Shown here: piece by piece, positions 1 through 7,838 of the stretch
Layout: the number at the start of each line of letters is the position of its first letter
Numbering within the stretch: position 1 is the stretch's first letter
Source of the DNA: Sphingopyxis sp. JAI128
Lineage (GTDB): Bacteria; Pseudomonadota; Alphaproteobacteria; Sphingomonadales; Sphingomonadaceae
Direction of reading: 5' to 3'
Assembly (NCBI RefSeq): GCF_014207235.1
Contig: NZ_JACHDA010000002.1
Coordinates: 653,453-717,452 of the forward strand
DNA: 64,000 nucleotides
Notes under the pieces: generated by a model
What the model saw: the letters and a program-made list of their open reading frames with translations, nothing else
Told to the model about the DNA's origin: nothing
Databases searched by the model: none
Position numbers and translations under genes: made by a program

Positions 1-1
1 A

Positions 2-829
2 AAAGCATTGACGGCGAAGTTCCCGGGCCCAGAACAACTGGTCGAATTCTCTGACCGGGAGTACAAGGTTCTAGAGCCAGGCATTGCCTATCTGCGGCCT
101 GGGCCTTTTTTCAACACCGAGCAATCAAACGAAGGCCCGGCACCCTCGTATGAAGCATCGGCATTCCGGACCTTCATCGACGCCAGTTTCAGCAAGCTTA
201 TTGCCAGTGGCGCTACCGATCTGCTGATCGACCTACGCAACAATCCAGGCGGGGACAACAGCTTCAGCGATCCGATGATCGCCTGGTTTGCCGATCGGCC
301 CTTCCGTTTTGCATCGTCCTTCACGTTGAAAGCCAGCGCGGCAACCAAGGCCGACTATTCCCGCCAACGCGTTGCCGGAGTGCCGATCGATCCTGATTTC
401 CTGCGGCAGATCGACGCCGAGGAAAAACAGCCAAACGGTACACGCTACACATATGAACTCCCCATAGTGGCGCCGCGGGCCGAGCCGCGCTTCCATGGTC
501 GCGTCTGGCTGCTCATTAATCGCCACAGCTATTCGAACGCCGCGTCGGTTGCAGCGCTCGTGCAGGATTACGGGTTCGGCAAAGTGCTGGGGGAAGAGAC
601 GGCGGACGTTGCCTCCAACTATGCGTCGGTTCAGCATTTCACTCTGCCTCTTACCGGGATAGTCGTCACCTATCCTAAGAGTCACTTCGTCCGACCCAAC
701 GGGAACGCCGAGGTAGCAGGGGTAACACCCGACTTTCCGATCGAACCGCCGCCCGTTGACGCGTCGGGCGATGTGGCGTTGAGCAAGGCACTTGAGATAA
801 TAAAAGCGACCGCCGATCGGCCTATTTGA
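2..829 (+). CDS. S41 family peptidase, 5'-truncated by the window edge
   Basis: This is the C-terminal part of a tail-specific-protease-like (S41) protein. The frame is open to the first base of the window, so the true start lies upstream and the TTG at 8 is probably internal. The S41 core is visible as DLRNNPGGDNSFSDP, which corresponds to the family's D-R-N-N-x-G-G strand, and later as the segment around NRHSYSNAASVAA, where the catalytic serine of this family normally sits, followed by GxxLGEETAD. The C-terminal part (PDFPIEPP) is typical of extracytoplasmic S41 proteins. No PDZ domain or signal peptide can be judged because the N-terminus is missing. The substrate is unknown. Confidence 0.8.
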   Translation, partial: KALTAKFPGPEQLVEFSDREYKVLEPGIAYLRPGPFFNTEQSNEGPAPSYEASAFRTFIDASFSKLIASGATDLLIDLRNNPGGDNSFSDPMIAWFADRPFRFASSFTLKASAATKADYSRQRVAGVPIDPDFLRQIDAEEKQPNGTRYTYELPIVAPRAEPRFHGRVWLLINRHSYSNAASVAALVQDYGFGKVLGEETADVASNYASVQHFTLPLTGIVVTYPKSHFVRPNGNAEVAGVTPDFPIEPPPVDASGDVALSKALEIIKATADRPI

Positions 830-1137
830 GCCTGGGGTTCGCTTCTCCGGCGCATCGGTAGAACGATGCGCCGAATCAGGGAGTCGACAAAGCGCCGTCT
901 CGCGTATTTGCGATCTGACGTCGATACCCGCCGCGCAAATCGTCCGGCCCGCCCCACATCGGCATGCGGGCTTCTGGAGCCACTGTGGCCCTTTGCTGCG
1001 TCGCGAATTTTGCGTGCCTGCGCAATGCGACCTGCTTTCTGGACCTATCTTCGTAGATGGCCGCGAACCGCCGGGCAGCTTCCAAAGCGGCCATGGTGAA
1101 AGGCAGACGATCGCTTTTCCCGGGGATTTCCTGACGC
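830..1137. other. Intergenic stretch, no supported gene
   Basis: About 300 bases lie between the convergent S41 peptidase and histidine kinase genes. Short open frames exist on both strands, but none has recognisable motifs or a convincing ribosome binding site. I see no clear terminator hairpin. Confidence 0.4.
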
Positions 1138-2250
1138 TCAGTTCGCTGCATTCCCAATGGTCATCCGGAAGGTGAAACAGGTTTGATCGGGCGACGATGC
1201 AACATCGATGCAGCCGCCGTGCGCGGCTGCGATCGTCGAGGCGATGTACAGACCGAGGCCAAGGCCCCCGGCCGAGGCATGGCTCCCCCCTTGTTCAAAG
1301 GGCAGAAACAGCCTCTCGCGAACGTCCGGCGGTATTTCGGCACCGCGGTTCGAAACCGATAGCCGGAATTCGTCCGCGTCGTCTTCGCACACGACTGAAA
1401 TGGGTTGATCGCTCGTGCCATGCGTCAGGGCATTGCTCAGAAGGTTCGACGTCAGCTGTCCGATCCTTTGCGCATCACACAGCAGCGGCAACGACACCCG
1501 GCAGTCGAGATCGATCGCCCGTTCCGGATGGGCGACCATGAGTTCGGCGGCAATTTGAGCGACCAACTTTCCGACGGCGACGGGCTCGAGCCGAAGCGGC
1601 ATATCGCCGACCAATCGCCCGCGCGCAAAATCGAGGATGCTGCCGACCATCATGTTCATCCGGTCGATCGTCGCCTGCATCGCCCCCAAGACGAATTCAG
1701 CGCGTTCCGGCGACTGTCCTCTTCGAAGTATCGATACCCCGGCATCGAGGGCAGCAATCGGATTGCGCAAGTCGTGCCCGAGAACAGCGATGAACTGTTC
1801 GCGCTGAATGCCGGTCTCGCGCTCGCGCCCGAGGTCGGCGCGCGCCGTCTGCAACATATCGCTCGCGTCGAGATGGAAACCGATGAGATCGGCGAACATA
1901 CGAAAGGCATTCTGCACTTCGGCGCGCTCAAGATCGCGCGGCTCGGGGTCGATCGCGCACAGCGTCCCGAAAAAGCGCCCGCCGGGAAGGAGGATGGGGA
2001 AGGAGATATAGCTTCGAAAGCCGTAGCGGGCTGGCGTGTGATGTCCGCTATAATGGGGATCTGCCGCAGCGTCGGAAATGACCACCGCTTGCTGGCTCTG
2101 ACGAATCTCGTGGCAGATGGTGCTTTCGAGTTCTAGCTCACTGCCCGGCGCCAGTCCGAAGGCGATCTCGTCCTTTACACTGCAAGCGATCCAACGCGTG
2201 TCGGACACGCATGCGACCGCGGCAAAACCCATTCCGGTCAGGCGGCACAC
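1138..2250 (-). CDS. GAF-domain sensor histidine kinase
   Basis: The protein has an N-terminal GAF domain (about residues 1-125), a HisKA dimerisation domain with the phospho-acceptor motif LGHDLRNPIAAL (His about 159), and a HATPase_c domain with the N-box around NLLSNALTHG, NRGAEIP and the glycine-rich GLGLGL near residue 330. It has no membrane segments, so it should be a cytosolic sensor. No response regulator is adjacent. The start shown is a GTG. GAF-like coding sequence continues in frame upstream to about 2352 (EAVAAIELIPTILDTV precedes it), but without ATG, GTG or TTG before the stop at 2353. The real start may therefore be an unusual codon, or a frameshift may separate it from an ATG near 2322 in another frame. 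Confidence 0.85.
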   Translation of the reverse strand: MCRLTGMGFAAVACVSDTRWIACSVKDEIAFGLAPGSELELESTICHEIRQSQQAVVISDAAADPHYSGHHTPARYGFRSYISFPILLPGGRFFGTLCAIDPEPRDLERAEVQNAFRMFADLIGFHLDASDMLQTARADLGRERETGIQREQFIAVLGHDLRNPIAALDAGVSILRRGQSPERAEFVLGAMQATIDRMNMMVGSILDFARGRLVGDMPLRLEPVAVGKLVAQIAAELMVAHPERAIDLDCRVSLPLLCDAQRIGQLTSNLLSNALTHGTSDQPISVVCEDDADEFRLSVSNRGAEIPPDVRERLFLPFEQGGSHASAGGLGLGLYIASTIAAAHGGCIDVASSPDQTCFTFRMTIGNAAN

Positions 2251-2486
2251 CGTGTCCAGGATTGTCGGGATAAGTTCGATAGCGGCAACGGCTTCGGGAG
2301 CGTGATCGGCGTCGATGTCATTGGTTCCTGGCGTGAGAGCTGAACAGACACTCTAGCGAACCGAATGGCGATTGCCATCACATCGATCATGGGGTCGCAC
2401 AGTCCGCCGCCCAAGCAACAAGAGCCGTCGATGTGCACCACTCCGAGACTTCAATGCCTTCGCTGCGCAGGCACGAAAACGCGCTG

Positions 2487-2505
2487 TCCGGAAATCTTTT
2501 CCGGA
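2487..2505. promoter_or_regulatory. Perfect 8-bp inverted repeat, putative operator
   Basis: The sequence TCCGGAAATCTTTTCCGGA has two perfect 8-base arms around a 3-base spacer. It lies about 60 bases before the DUF305 gene and just upstream of an ECF-like promoter. A dimeric regulator site is the likely reading. The binding protein is not known. Confidence 0.45.
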
Positions 2506-2508
2506 TCG

Positions 2509-2538
2509 GGGAATAATACAGCACCCACCGCTGTCTAA
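2509..2538 (+). promoter_or_regulatory. Putative ECF-type promoter of the DUF305/YncE/sigma operon
   Basis: GGGAATAA (2509-2516) and GTCTAA (2533-2538) are separated by 16 bases. This is the spacing and general shape expected for an ECF sigma factor promoter. The operon it would drive encodes an ECF sigma factor as its third gene, so autoregulation is plausible but inferred. Confidence 0.35.
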
Positions 2539-2565
2539 CTCTCGTTCCACCGAAACGAGGATAAG

Positions 2566-2946
2566 ATGACAGGACGAAGGATATCCCTGACCGCTGCTGC
2601 GCTGCTCGGCGCTGCCGCGCACGCGGCGGTCCCGCAATCGGATTTCGCTCGCGCAATGGACCTGGCGATGGACCGAATGATGGCCGATATGCACGTTCCC
2701 TCGACGGGCGACGCCGACCGGGATTTCGTCGCGATGATGATACCGCACCATCAGGGTGCGATCGACATGGCCGTGGCGCAAATCCAATATGGCACCGACT
2801 CGCAGCTCAAGCGTATCGCCCAGGAAATCATCATCGAGCAGCAGCAGGAAATTGCCGCGATGCGGCTGGCGATCGGTGACCCGCTGCCGCCATCCGCGCC
2901 CGCGCCGACCCAGCCAGCACCGCTCCAGCCCGCTTCCCGACCATAA
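2566..2946 (+). CDS. DUF305 domain-containing exported protein
   Basis: This 126-residue protein has an N-terminal signal-like segment (RRISLTAAALLGAAAHA) and the DUF305 hallmark MMIPHHQGAIDMA at about residues 62-74, with paired histidines and methionines that could bind metal. It ends in a proline-rich tail. DUF305 proteins are ferritin-like four-helix proteins often found near copper genes, but no reaction is established. The gene is first in an operon with a beta-propeller protein 14 bases downstream and then a sigma/anti-sigma pair. The ATG follows a purine-rich AACGAGGATAAG ribosome binding site. Confidence 0.85.
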   Translation: MTGRRISLTAAALLGAAAHAAVPQSDFARAMDLAMDRMMADMHVPSTGDADRDFVAMMIPHHQGAIDMAVAQIQYGTDSQLKRIAQEIIIEQQQEIAAMRLAIGDPLPPSAPAPTQPAPLQPASRP

Positions 2947-2960
2947 GGACCATTGAAATA

Positions 2961-4397
2961 ATGCGCCCGCTGCTTCTCTCCGGCATCGCCGGCATCGCCC
3001 TCCTCGCCTCGCCCGCCAGCGCCCAGTCCCCGGGTCAGGCGCCCTGGGGACGCGAAGCGCCTGCGAGCCATCGCGACCGCGTTTATGCCGCCGAGCAATT
3101 TTCGAACACCGTCTCCGTCAGCGATCCGGTCGACGGCAAATTGCTCGGGGTCATTCGTCTCGGAGATACGCAGCCCGCCAATTTCAGTCCGCTCTACAAG
3201 GGACAGCTCCTCGTCCACGGTCTCGGTTTCTCGCCCGACGGCAAGACGCTTGCGGTCGTCTCCATCGGGTCGAATTCGGTGACCTTCATCGACACCGCCA
3301 CGAACAGCGTCAAGCACACGACCTACGTCGGACGCAGCCCGCATGAGGCGTTTTTCACTCCTGACGGCAAGGAAGTGTGGGTGACAGTCCGCGGCGAAGA
3401 CTATATCGCGGTACTCGACCCCATAACCTATCAGGAAAAGCAGCGGCTGCAGACACCGGGGGGACCCGGGATGACAATCTTCTCGCCCGACGGAAAATAC
3501 GGTTACGTCTGTTCCTCCTTCAATCCCGAACTGGTCGTGTTCGACGTCGCCAGCCATACAAAAATCGCCAGTGTCGCGCAGCCCAGTCCCTTCTGCCCGA
3601 ATATCGCCGCCACGCCCGACGGACGGCAGGTGTGGTACACGCTCAAGGATATCGGCAAGACCGTCATCATCGATGCGAAGCCGCCCTTCGCACAGATCCG
3701 CCTCATCGATAGCGGACCGATCACCAATCACGTCAATTTTGCGCGTACTAGCCAAGGTCTGTTTGCCTATGTAACCGTAGGCGGGCTGAACGAAGTACAA
3801 GTTTACCGCACCGACAATTTCCGGAAAGTGGCTTCGATCCCCGTCGGTCGGCTGCCGCACGGCGTCTGGCCGTCGGGCGACGGACGGCGCCTATATGTCG
3901 GGCTGGAGAATGACGATGCGCTGGCCGTGATCGATACAGCAACCCACAGCGTAATCGGAACGATTCCGATCGGACAGGCACCGCAGGCGATCGGATATGT
4001 CGCCGGCGCGGTGCCCGACGGTGGGGGAACCCATAATCTCGTGCCCCTCGGCACCGCCTCGCAGACCGTCCGCCTGTCGCTCGGCACCGGCGGAAAAACC
4101 CAGACGAGCGTTACGCTTTTCGACCAGGGCCTGATCCAGATCCTGCAGGCCGCGGTGACGGGTCTGACGCCCAAGCGCCCCTATCAGCTCGTTCTTGTTC
4201 AAAATCCCGATGGCAGCGGCGACGCCGAACCGATCGCGGACTTCATAGCCAATCCGGCGGGCGCCGCGATTGTCAACGCGACGGGCCCGATACGCCAGGT
4301 CGTGCAGAACCAGGTTCCGGCTTCGCGCCGCTGGCTCGCCATCCGCGAAGGCAGGACCGAGACACCGGGGCCGATCATTCAGGTCCAGCAACCCTGA
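2961..4397 (+). CDS. YncE-like YVTN beta-propeller protein, exported
   Basis: This 478-residue protein starts with a signal peptide (LLLSGIAGIALLASPASA). It contains repeated beta-propeller blades recognisable as ysPDGK / VyVt / v.VIDt.t..v patterns (for example FSPDGKTLAVVSIGSNSV, FIDTATNSVKHT, VIDTATHSVIGTIPIG), which is the 40-residue YVTN repeat of YncE-type proteins. The last 130 residues form a separate beta-rich domain after the propeller. It is probably periplasmic. It sits between the DUF305 protein and an ECF sigma factor, suggesting that all four genes respond to one envelope signal. The substrate or partner is unknown. Confidence 0.85.
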   Translation: MRPLLLSGIAGIALLASPASAQSPGQAPWGREAPASHRDRVYAAEQFSNTVSVSDPVDGKLLGVIRLGDTQPANFSPLYKGQLLVHGLGFSPDGKTLAVVSIGSNSVTFIDTATNSVKHTTYVGRSPHEAFFTPDGKEVWVTVRGEDYIAVLDPITYQEKQRLQTPGGPGMTIFSPDGKYGYVCSSFNPELVVFDVASHTKIASVAQPSPFCPNIAATPDGRQVWYTLKDIGKTVIIDAKPPFAQIRLIDSGPITNHVNFARTSQGLFAYVTVGGLNEVQVYRTDNFRKVASIPVGRLPHGVWPSGDGRRLYVGLENDDALAVIDTATHSVIGTIPIGQAPQAIGYVAGAVPDGGGTHNLVPLGTASQTVRLSLGTGGKTQTSVTLFDQGLIQILQAAVTGLTPKRPYQLVLVQNPDGSGDAEPIADFIANPAGAAIVNATGPIRQVVQNQVPASRRWLAIREGRTETPGPIIQVQQP

Positions 4398-4411
4398 CCG
4401 GTCCCGACGAC

Positions 4412-4921
4412 ATGATGCTCCTGATCGAGCCAGTGATTCCCCGGCTGCGGCGCTATGCCCGCGCGCTGCTGCGGGACCATGCCGCGGCCGACGATCTGGT
4501 GCAGGATAGTCTGGAGCGCGCGGTGGGACGATGGCACCAGCGGCGCGGCGATGGCGATGCGCGCAGCTGGCTGTTTACGATCCTCCACAATCTCGCGATG
4601 AACCGGCTGCGGCAGGATGCCCGGCGCGGCCATCACCTCCCGATCGAGGGGGCGAGCCCCGTTGCGATGGCGCAAGCTGCCGACCAGGAAGCGGCCCTCC
4701 ATCATCAGGACATGCTGGAGGCGCTAGGGCGTCTGCCCCACGACCAGCGTGCCGTGCTACTTCTCGTCGGGGTCGAGGATCTGAGCTACGCCGACACGGC
4801 CAAGGCGCTTGACGTGCCGATCGGGACCGTGATGTCGCGGCTATCGCGCGCGCGAACCCGGCTGCGCGAGGATCTTGCCGGCCGCGAGGCGGCCATCCCG
4901 CATCTGAGGAGAGTGAAATGA
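4412..4921 (+). CDS. ECF-family RNA polymerase sigma factor
   Basis: This 169-residue protein has only sigma regions 2 and 4. Region 2 is seen as LLRDHAAADDLVQDSLERAV (residues about 24-43). The region 4 helix-turn-helix is seen as LSYADTAKALDVPIGTVMSRLSRARTRLRE (split here as LSYADTAKALDVPIG and TVMSRLSRARTRLRE). The gene follows the beta-propeller gene by 14 bases, and its TGA overlaps the ATG of the anti-sigma gene in an ATGA junction, indicating translational coupling. It probably directs transcription of its own operon. Confidence 0.9.
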   Translation: MMLLIEPVIPRLRRYARALLRDHAAADDLVQDSLERAVGRWHQRRGDGDARSWLFTILHNLAMNRLRQDARRGHHLPIEGASPVAMAQAADQEAALHHQDMLEALGRLPHDQRAVLLLVGVEDLSYADTAKALDVPIGTVMSRLSRARTRLREDLAGREAAIPHLRRVK

Positions 4922-5703
4922 CCGCCGCTCGTCCGATCACCGAGGATGATTTGCAGGCTTTTATCGACAATGCGCTCGATGCGCGGCGCCACACCGAAGT
5001 CGAAGCCTGGCTCGCAGCGCATCCGGGCGTCGCCGAGCGCGTCGCTGCGGATATCCGTGTGCGCGACACGCTGCGCGCCGCGTTACAGCCTATTGTCGAG
5101 GAACCCGTACCCGCCGAGCTGAACGTGCTGCGTCAGTGGGAGCGTCGGAATAGGTCCTCGTACGACCGGCGCAGCGGACCTTGGCACGTCGCCGCCGCCA
5201 TATTGCTGTTGATTGCGGGCGGCGCCGGCGGCTGGGGTCTGCGGGACGCACAATATCCGCCGCGAGCGGGAATTGCTGCGCTCGCCAGCGAAGCGAGCGA
5301 CAGCTATGCCGTTTATGCCGGTGACTTGGGCCGTCCCGTCGAAATCCCCGCCGCCGACGCACCACAGCTGGTCAAATGGGCCTCGAACCGCCTGCAACGG
5401 CCGGTGTCGATTCCCGACCTCTCGGCGTCTGGTTTTGAGTTCATTGGCGGACGCTTGGTGCCTACTCCACACGGGCCCGCTGTCCTCTACATTTTCGACA
5501 ATGGTGAAGGCACGCGCCTCGCGCTGCTGTCGCGTAACATGAAGATCGACAAGGAAGCCCCGATGCGGCTGGAGAACAGAGGCGATCTGGCATTGGTAAG
5601 TTGGGCGAAGGATGGACTCGGCTACAGCCTCGTCGGACCGCTCGACGAAGCGGTGCTGCATCCGATCGCCGATGCGGCGCGCGCGCAGTTCGACACCGCT
5701 TGA
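4918..5703 (+). CDS. Membrane-anchored anti-sigma factor
   Basis: This 261-residue protein begins with an acidic cytosolic segment typical of sphingomonad and rhizobial anti-sigma factors (ITEDDLQAFIDNALDARRHTEVEAWLAAHPG). It has one membrane helix at about residues 88-108 (HVAAAILLLIAGGAGGWGLR) and a periplasmic domain of about 150 residues. The start codon overlaps the sigma-factor stop codon (ATGA). No zinc-finger HxxxCxxC motif is seen, so it is not of the ZAS class. Its job, inferred from position and architecture, is to hold the upstream sigma factor at the membrane until a signal releases it. Confidence 0.85.
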   Translation: MTAARPITEDDLQAFIDNALDARRHTEVEAWLAAHPGVAERVAADIRVRDTLRAALQPIVEEPVPAELNVLRQWERRNRSSYDRRSGPWHVAAAILLLIAGGAGGWGLRDAQYPPRAGIAALASEASDSYAVYAGDLGRPVEIPAADAPQLVKWASNRLQRPVSIPDLSASGFEFIGGRLVPTPHGPAVLYIFDNGEGTRLALLSRNMKIDKEAPMRLENRGDLALVSWAKDGLGYSLVGPLDEAVLHPIADAARAQFDTA

Positions 5704-5927
5704 CGACGTGCCGGAATAAAGCCCCCCATCCCGATCGGCAGATCCGTCTTCGGACCGCTGATCGAGATTGGCCGAAGGCTGGCAGTCCGGTTGAGCGAAG
5801 TTGACGCTGTTAGCGGACCTTGCGCGAGCCAACGCCTTGTTCCGCCTGTGCCAGGTTAGACAATCGACCATAAAGCGTGCTTCATCTGCTGCAGATGTTT
5901 GTGGAGTCCGTAGCGAAGGGAGGGCCA

Positions 5928-6228
5928 ATGCGCCGACTACTCATCATGACTGCGCTGATGGCAGGCCCAGCCTTGGCGCAAGAGGCGCGAGAGCCGATCA
6001 TCGACATGCATGTTCACGCTCGCGCGGCAAAATATGCGGGCGACGATCCTCCGCCGATGTGCACCCCATTCGAGGTCATGCCGAGATCAGACCCGTCGAA
6101 GGGTGTCCATGAAGGAATGAGCTTCGATACCCCGCCATGCGACAATCCGGTTCTCCCGCGACAACCGACGACCAGGTGATGCGCGACACGATCGCGGTGA
6201 TGGAGCAGTTCAACATTACTTTCCGTAA
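5928..6228 (+). pseudogene. Amidohydrolase relic, frameshifted and truncated
   Basis: The reading frame starts with a good ribosome binding site (AAGGGAGGG) and a signal peptide, then IIDMHVHARAAKYAG, which is the metal-binding HxH entry of the amidohydrolase superfamily. After PPCDNPVLP the frame runs to a stop at about 6177, while a second frame continues the same protein (SPATTDDQVMRDTIAVMEQF). The protein then ends with no catalytic barrel, about 100 residues instead of the usual 330 or more. A one-base change near 6150 and a large 3' deletion explain this. It lies just outside the MFS transporter and TonB receptor genes and was probably part of the same catabolic set. Confidence 0.75.
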
Positions 6229-6321
6229 GGGATCTGCGAAGGCGGACAGGCAATCAGCAGGCCAGCGGTCATCCGCGTCTCCACTGCTCGCCCGATTTTG
6301 TGATAACGCCAGCAAAGCGAT

Positions 6322-7692
6322 TCAGGAATTTGGGTCGCCCGATTTTGCCAACTCGCGGGCAAAGGCTGAGAAGCCGAAGGTCAGGATGATCCCCGCAAGG
6401 GGCAGCGCGATCGCCGTCACGATGGCGATCGAATAGCGTAGGGCGCTATCGTCGCCGAACATATGATCAGTGAGCAGAGCCATCATCATCGGGCCGAAGC
6501 CAAGCCCGACAAGATTGACGACGAAAAAATAAAGCGCGGTGACGCGGGCGCGGTACTCGTTCGGCGTTATGAACTGAAGCGCTACCGTTCCGACTCCATG
6601 CATCGTTAGCATGGGAAAGGCGATTGCGAGCATTGTGAAGGCAAGAGTCGCGCTGGGCATTAATGCCGCCGCGAGTAACGGTGGACCGCCGAGCAGGATC
6701 GACAACCGCATCACCCGCAGATGTGCATCGGCAACCCCTTTGGCGAACTGTCGGTCGGCCAGCGTTCCGCCGGCCACCAGGCCCGCGGCGCCGCCCGTCG
6801 CCATGATGACGCCGAACCACAGGCCGGCCTGCGACACGTCCATCCCATAGGTCCGGGCGAAGAAAGTCGGCACCCACGCAATGACGCCGTACATAACAAG
6901 CCCGATCAGCGACATCGCCGCGAACAACGACCCGAGCGCGGCTCGCTGGTTCACCAAATGCGCCAGAAAGCCCGGTGCCGAAACAGCATCTCCGCTCGCC
7001 GACGTCCCTTGAAGACCCTGTCGAAGCGGCTCGCGTATCGTCAGCAGCAGCAGGCATACGAGCAGCCCCGGAGCCGCTACCCAGATGAAAATCGTGCGCC
7101 ACGCCTCGACCGGACCGATGAGCGGCATATCAACCATCGGCGCCGCGAGGACCGCCTGCACGACGAACGAGCCCAGGACCAACGCCACGCCCGAACCAAG
7201 TGGTACACCGATGGAATAGACCGCCATCGCGCGTGCGAGCCGGTCGCGCGGGAAAGTGTCGCTCAGCATCGAATAGGCAGCAGGCGAAAGCGCGGCCTCC
7301 CCAACGCCGACCCCCATGCGCGCAAGGAACAGCGTCGCATAACTTCCGGCAAAGCCGCAACCGGCAGTCATCACGCTCCATAGCGCCACTCCGACGACGA
7401 TGAGGTTCCGCCGGTTCCAGCGGTCGGCAATCCAAGCGATTGGGAGCCCAAGCAACGTATAGAAAAGTGCAAAGGCGAGCCCGATCAGCAGGCTGACCTG
7501 CGTATCCGAAATGTCGAGTGCGGCACGGATCGGCGCGACCAGCAGGCTGAGGATCATCCGGTCGACGAAGGACAATGTATACGCGACCAACAGGACCGCA
7601 ACGACGTACCAGCGATAAATGGGACGCGGCCATTTCGGAGCCCCCGCATCCGCATTGACGTTCAGCCCGCCACGCGCGCCCTCTTCCACCAT
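6322..7692 (-). CDS. MFS transporter, Spinster/aromatic-acid type
   Basis: The protein is predicted to have 12 membrane segments, with the MFS signature between helices 2 and 3 (GLPIAWIADRWNRRNLIVVG). The beginning (YRWYVVAVLLVAYTLSFVDRMILSLLVAPIR, here quoted as LLVAYTLSFVDRMILS) is characteristic of sphingomonad Spinster-like transporters. I chose the ATG at 7692 because GGGAGAGCGGGAGCG precedes it; a further ATG at 7728 lacks a ribosome binding site. It is divergent from the TonB receptor gene and shares with it a 150-base regulatory region containing a palindrome. It likely moves a small organic substrate across the inner membrane; the substrate is unknown. Confidence 0.85.
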   Translation of the reverse strand: MVEEGARGGLNVNADAGAPKWPRPIYRWYVVAVLLVAYTLSFVDRMILSLLVAPIRAALDISDTQVSLLIGLAFALFYTLLGLPIAWIADRWNRRNLIVVGVALWSVMTAGCGFAGSYATLFLARMGVGVGEAALSPAAYSMLSDTFPRDRLARAMAVYSIGVPLGSGVALVLGSFVVQAVLAAPMVDMPLIGPVEAWRTIFIWVAAPGLLVCLLLLTIREPLRQGLQGTSASGDAVSAPGFLAHLVNQRAALGSLFAAMSLIGLVMYGVIAWVPTFFARTYGMDVSQAGLWFGVIMATGGAAGLVAGGTLADRQFAKGVADAHLRVMRLSILLGGPPLLAAALMPSATLAFTMLAIAFPMLTMHGVGTVALQFITPNEYRARVTALYFFVVNLVGLGFGPMMMALLTDHMFGDDSALRYSIAIVTAIALPLAGIILTFGFSAFARELAKSGDPNS

Positions 7693-7757
7693 CGCTCCCG
7701 CTCTCCCGAAAGCAGCCCGCTCTTGCATAGCAAGTCGGCCTGATATATTAAATCAAC

Positions 7758-7775
7758 TACTTAGGATACTAAGTA
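7758..7775. promoter_or_regulatory. Palindromic operator candidate between MFS and TonB receptor genes
   Basis: TACTTAGGATACTAAGTA has two perfect 7-base arms around GATA, in an AT-rich stretch of an otherwise GC-rich region. It lies 66 bases before the transporter start and 64 bases before the receptor start. The position suits a dimeric repressor such as a MarR or TetR protein controlling both genes. No regulator gene is adjacent. Confidence 0.5.
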
Positions 7776-7838
7776 ATTTCGTGGCCGGGTCAAGCATGAT
7801 CGGTGCAAACCACAAAACAACGTGTTGGGAGACGCGAT

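Noticed and set aside
876..1157. 93-codon minus-strand open frame downstream of the histidine kinase
   Set aside because: No family match, no clear ribosome binding site, and it overlaps the end of the kinase gene.
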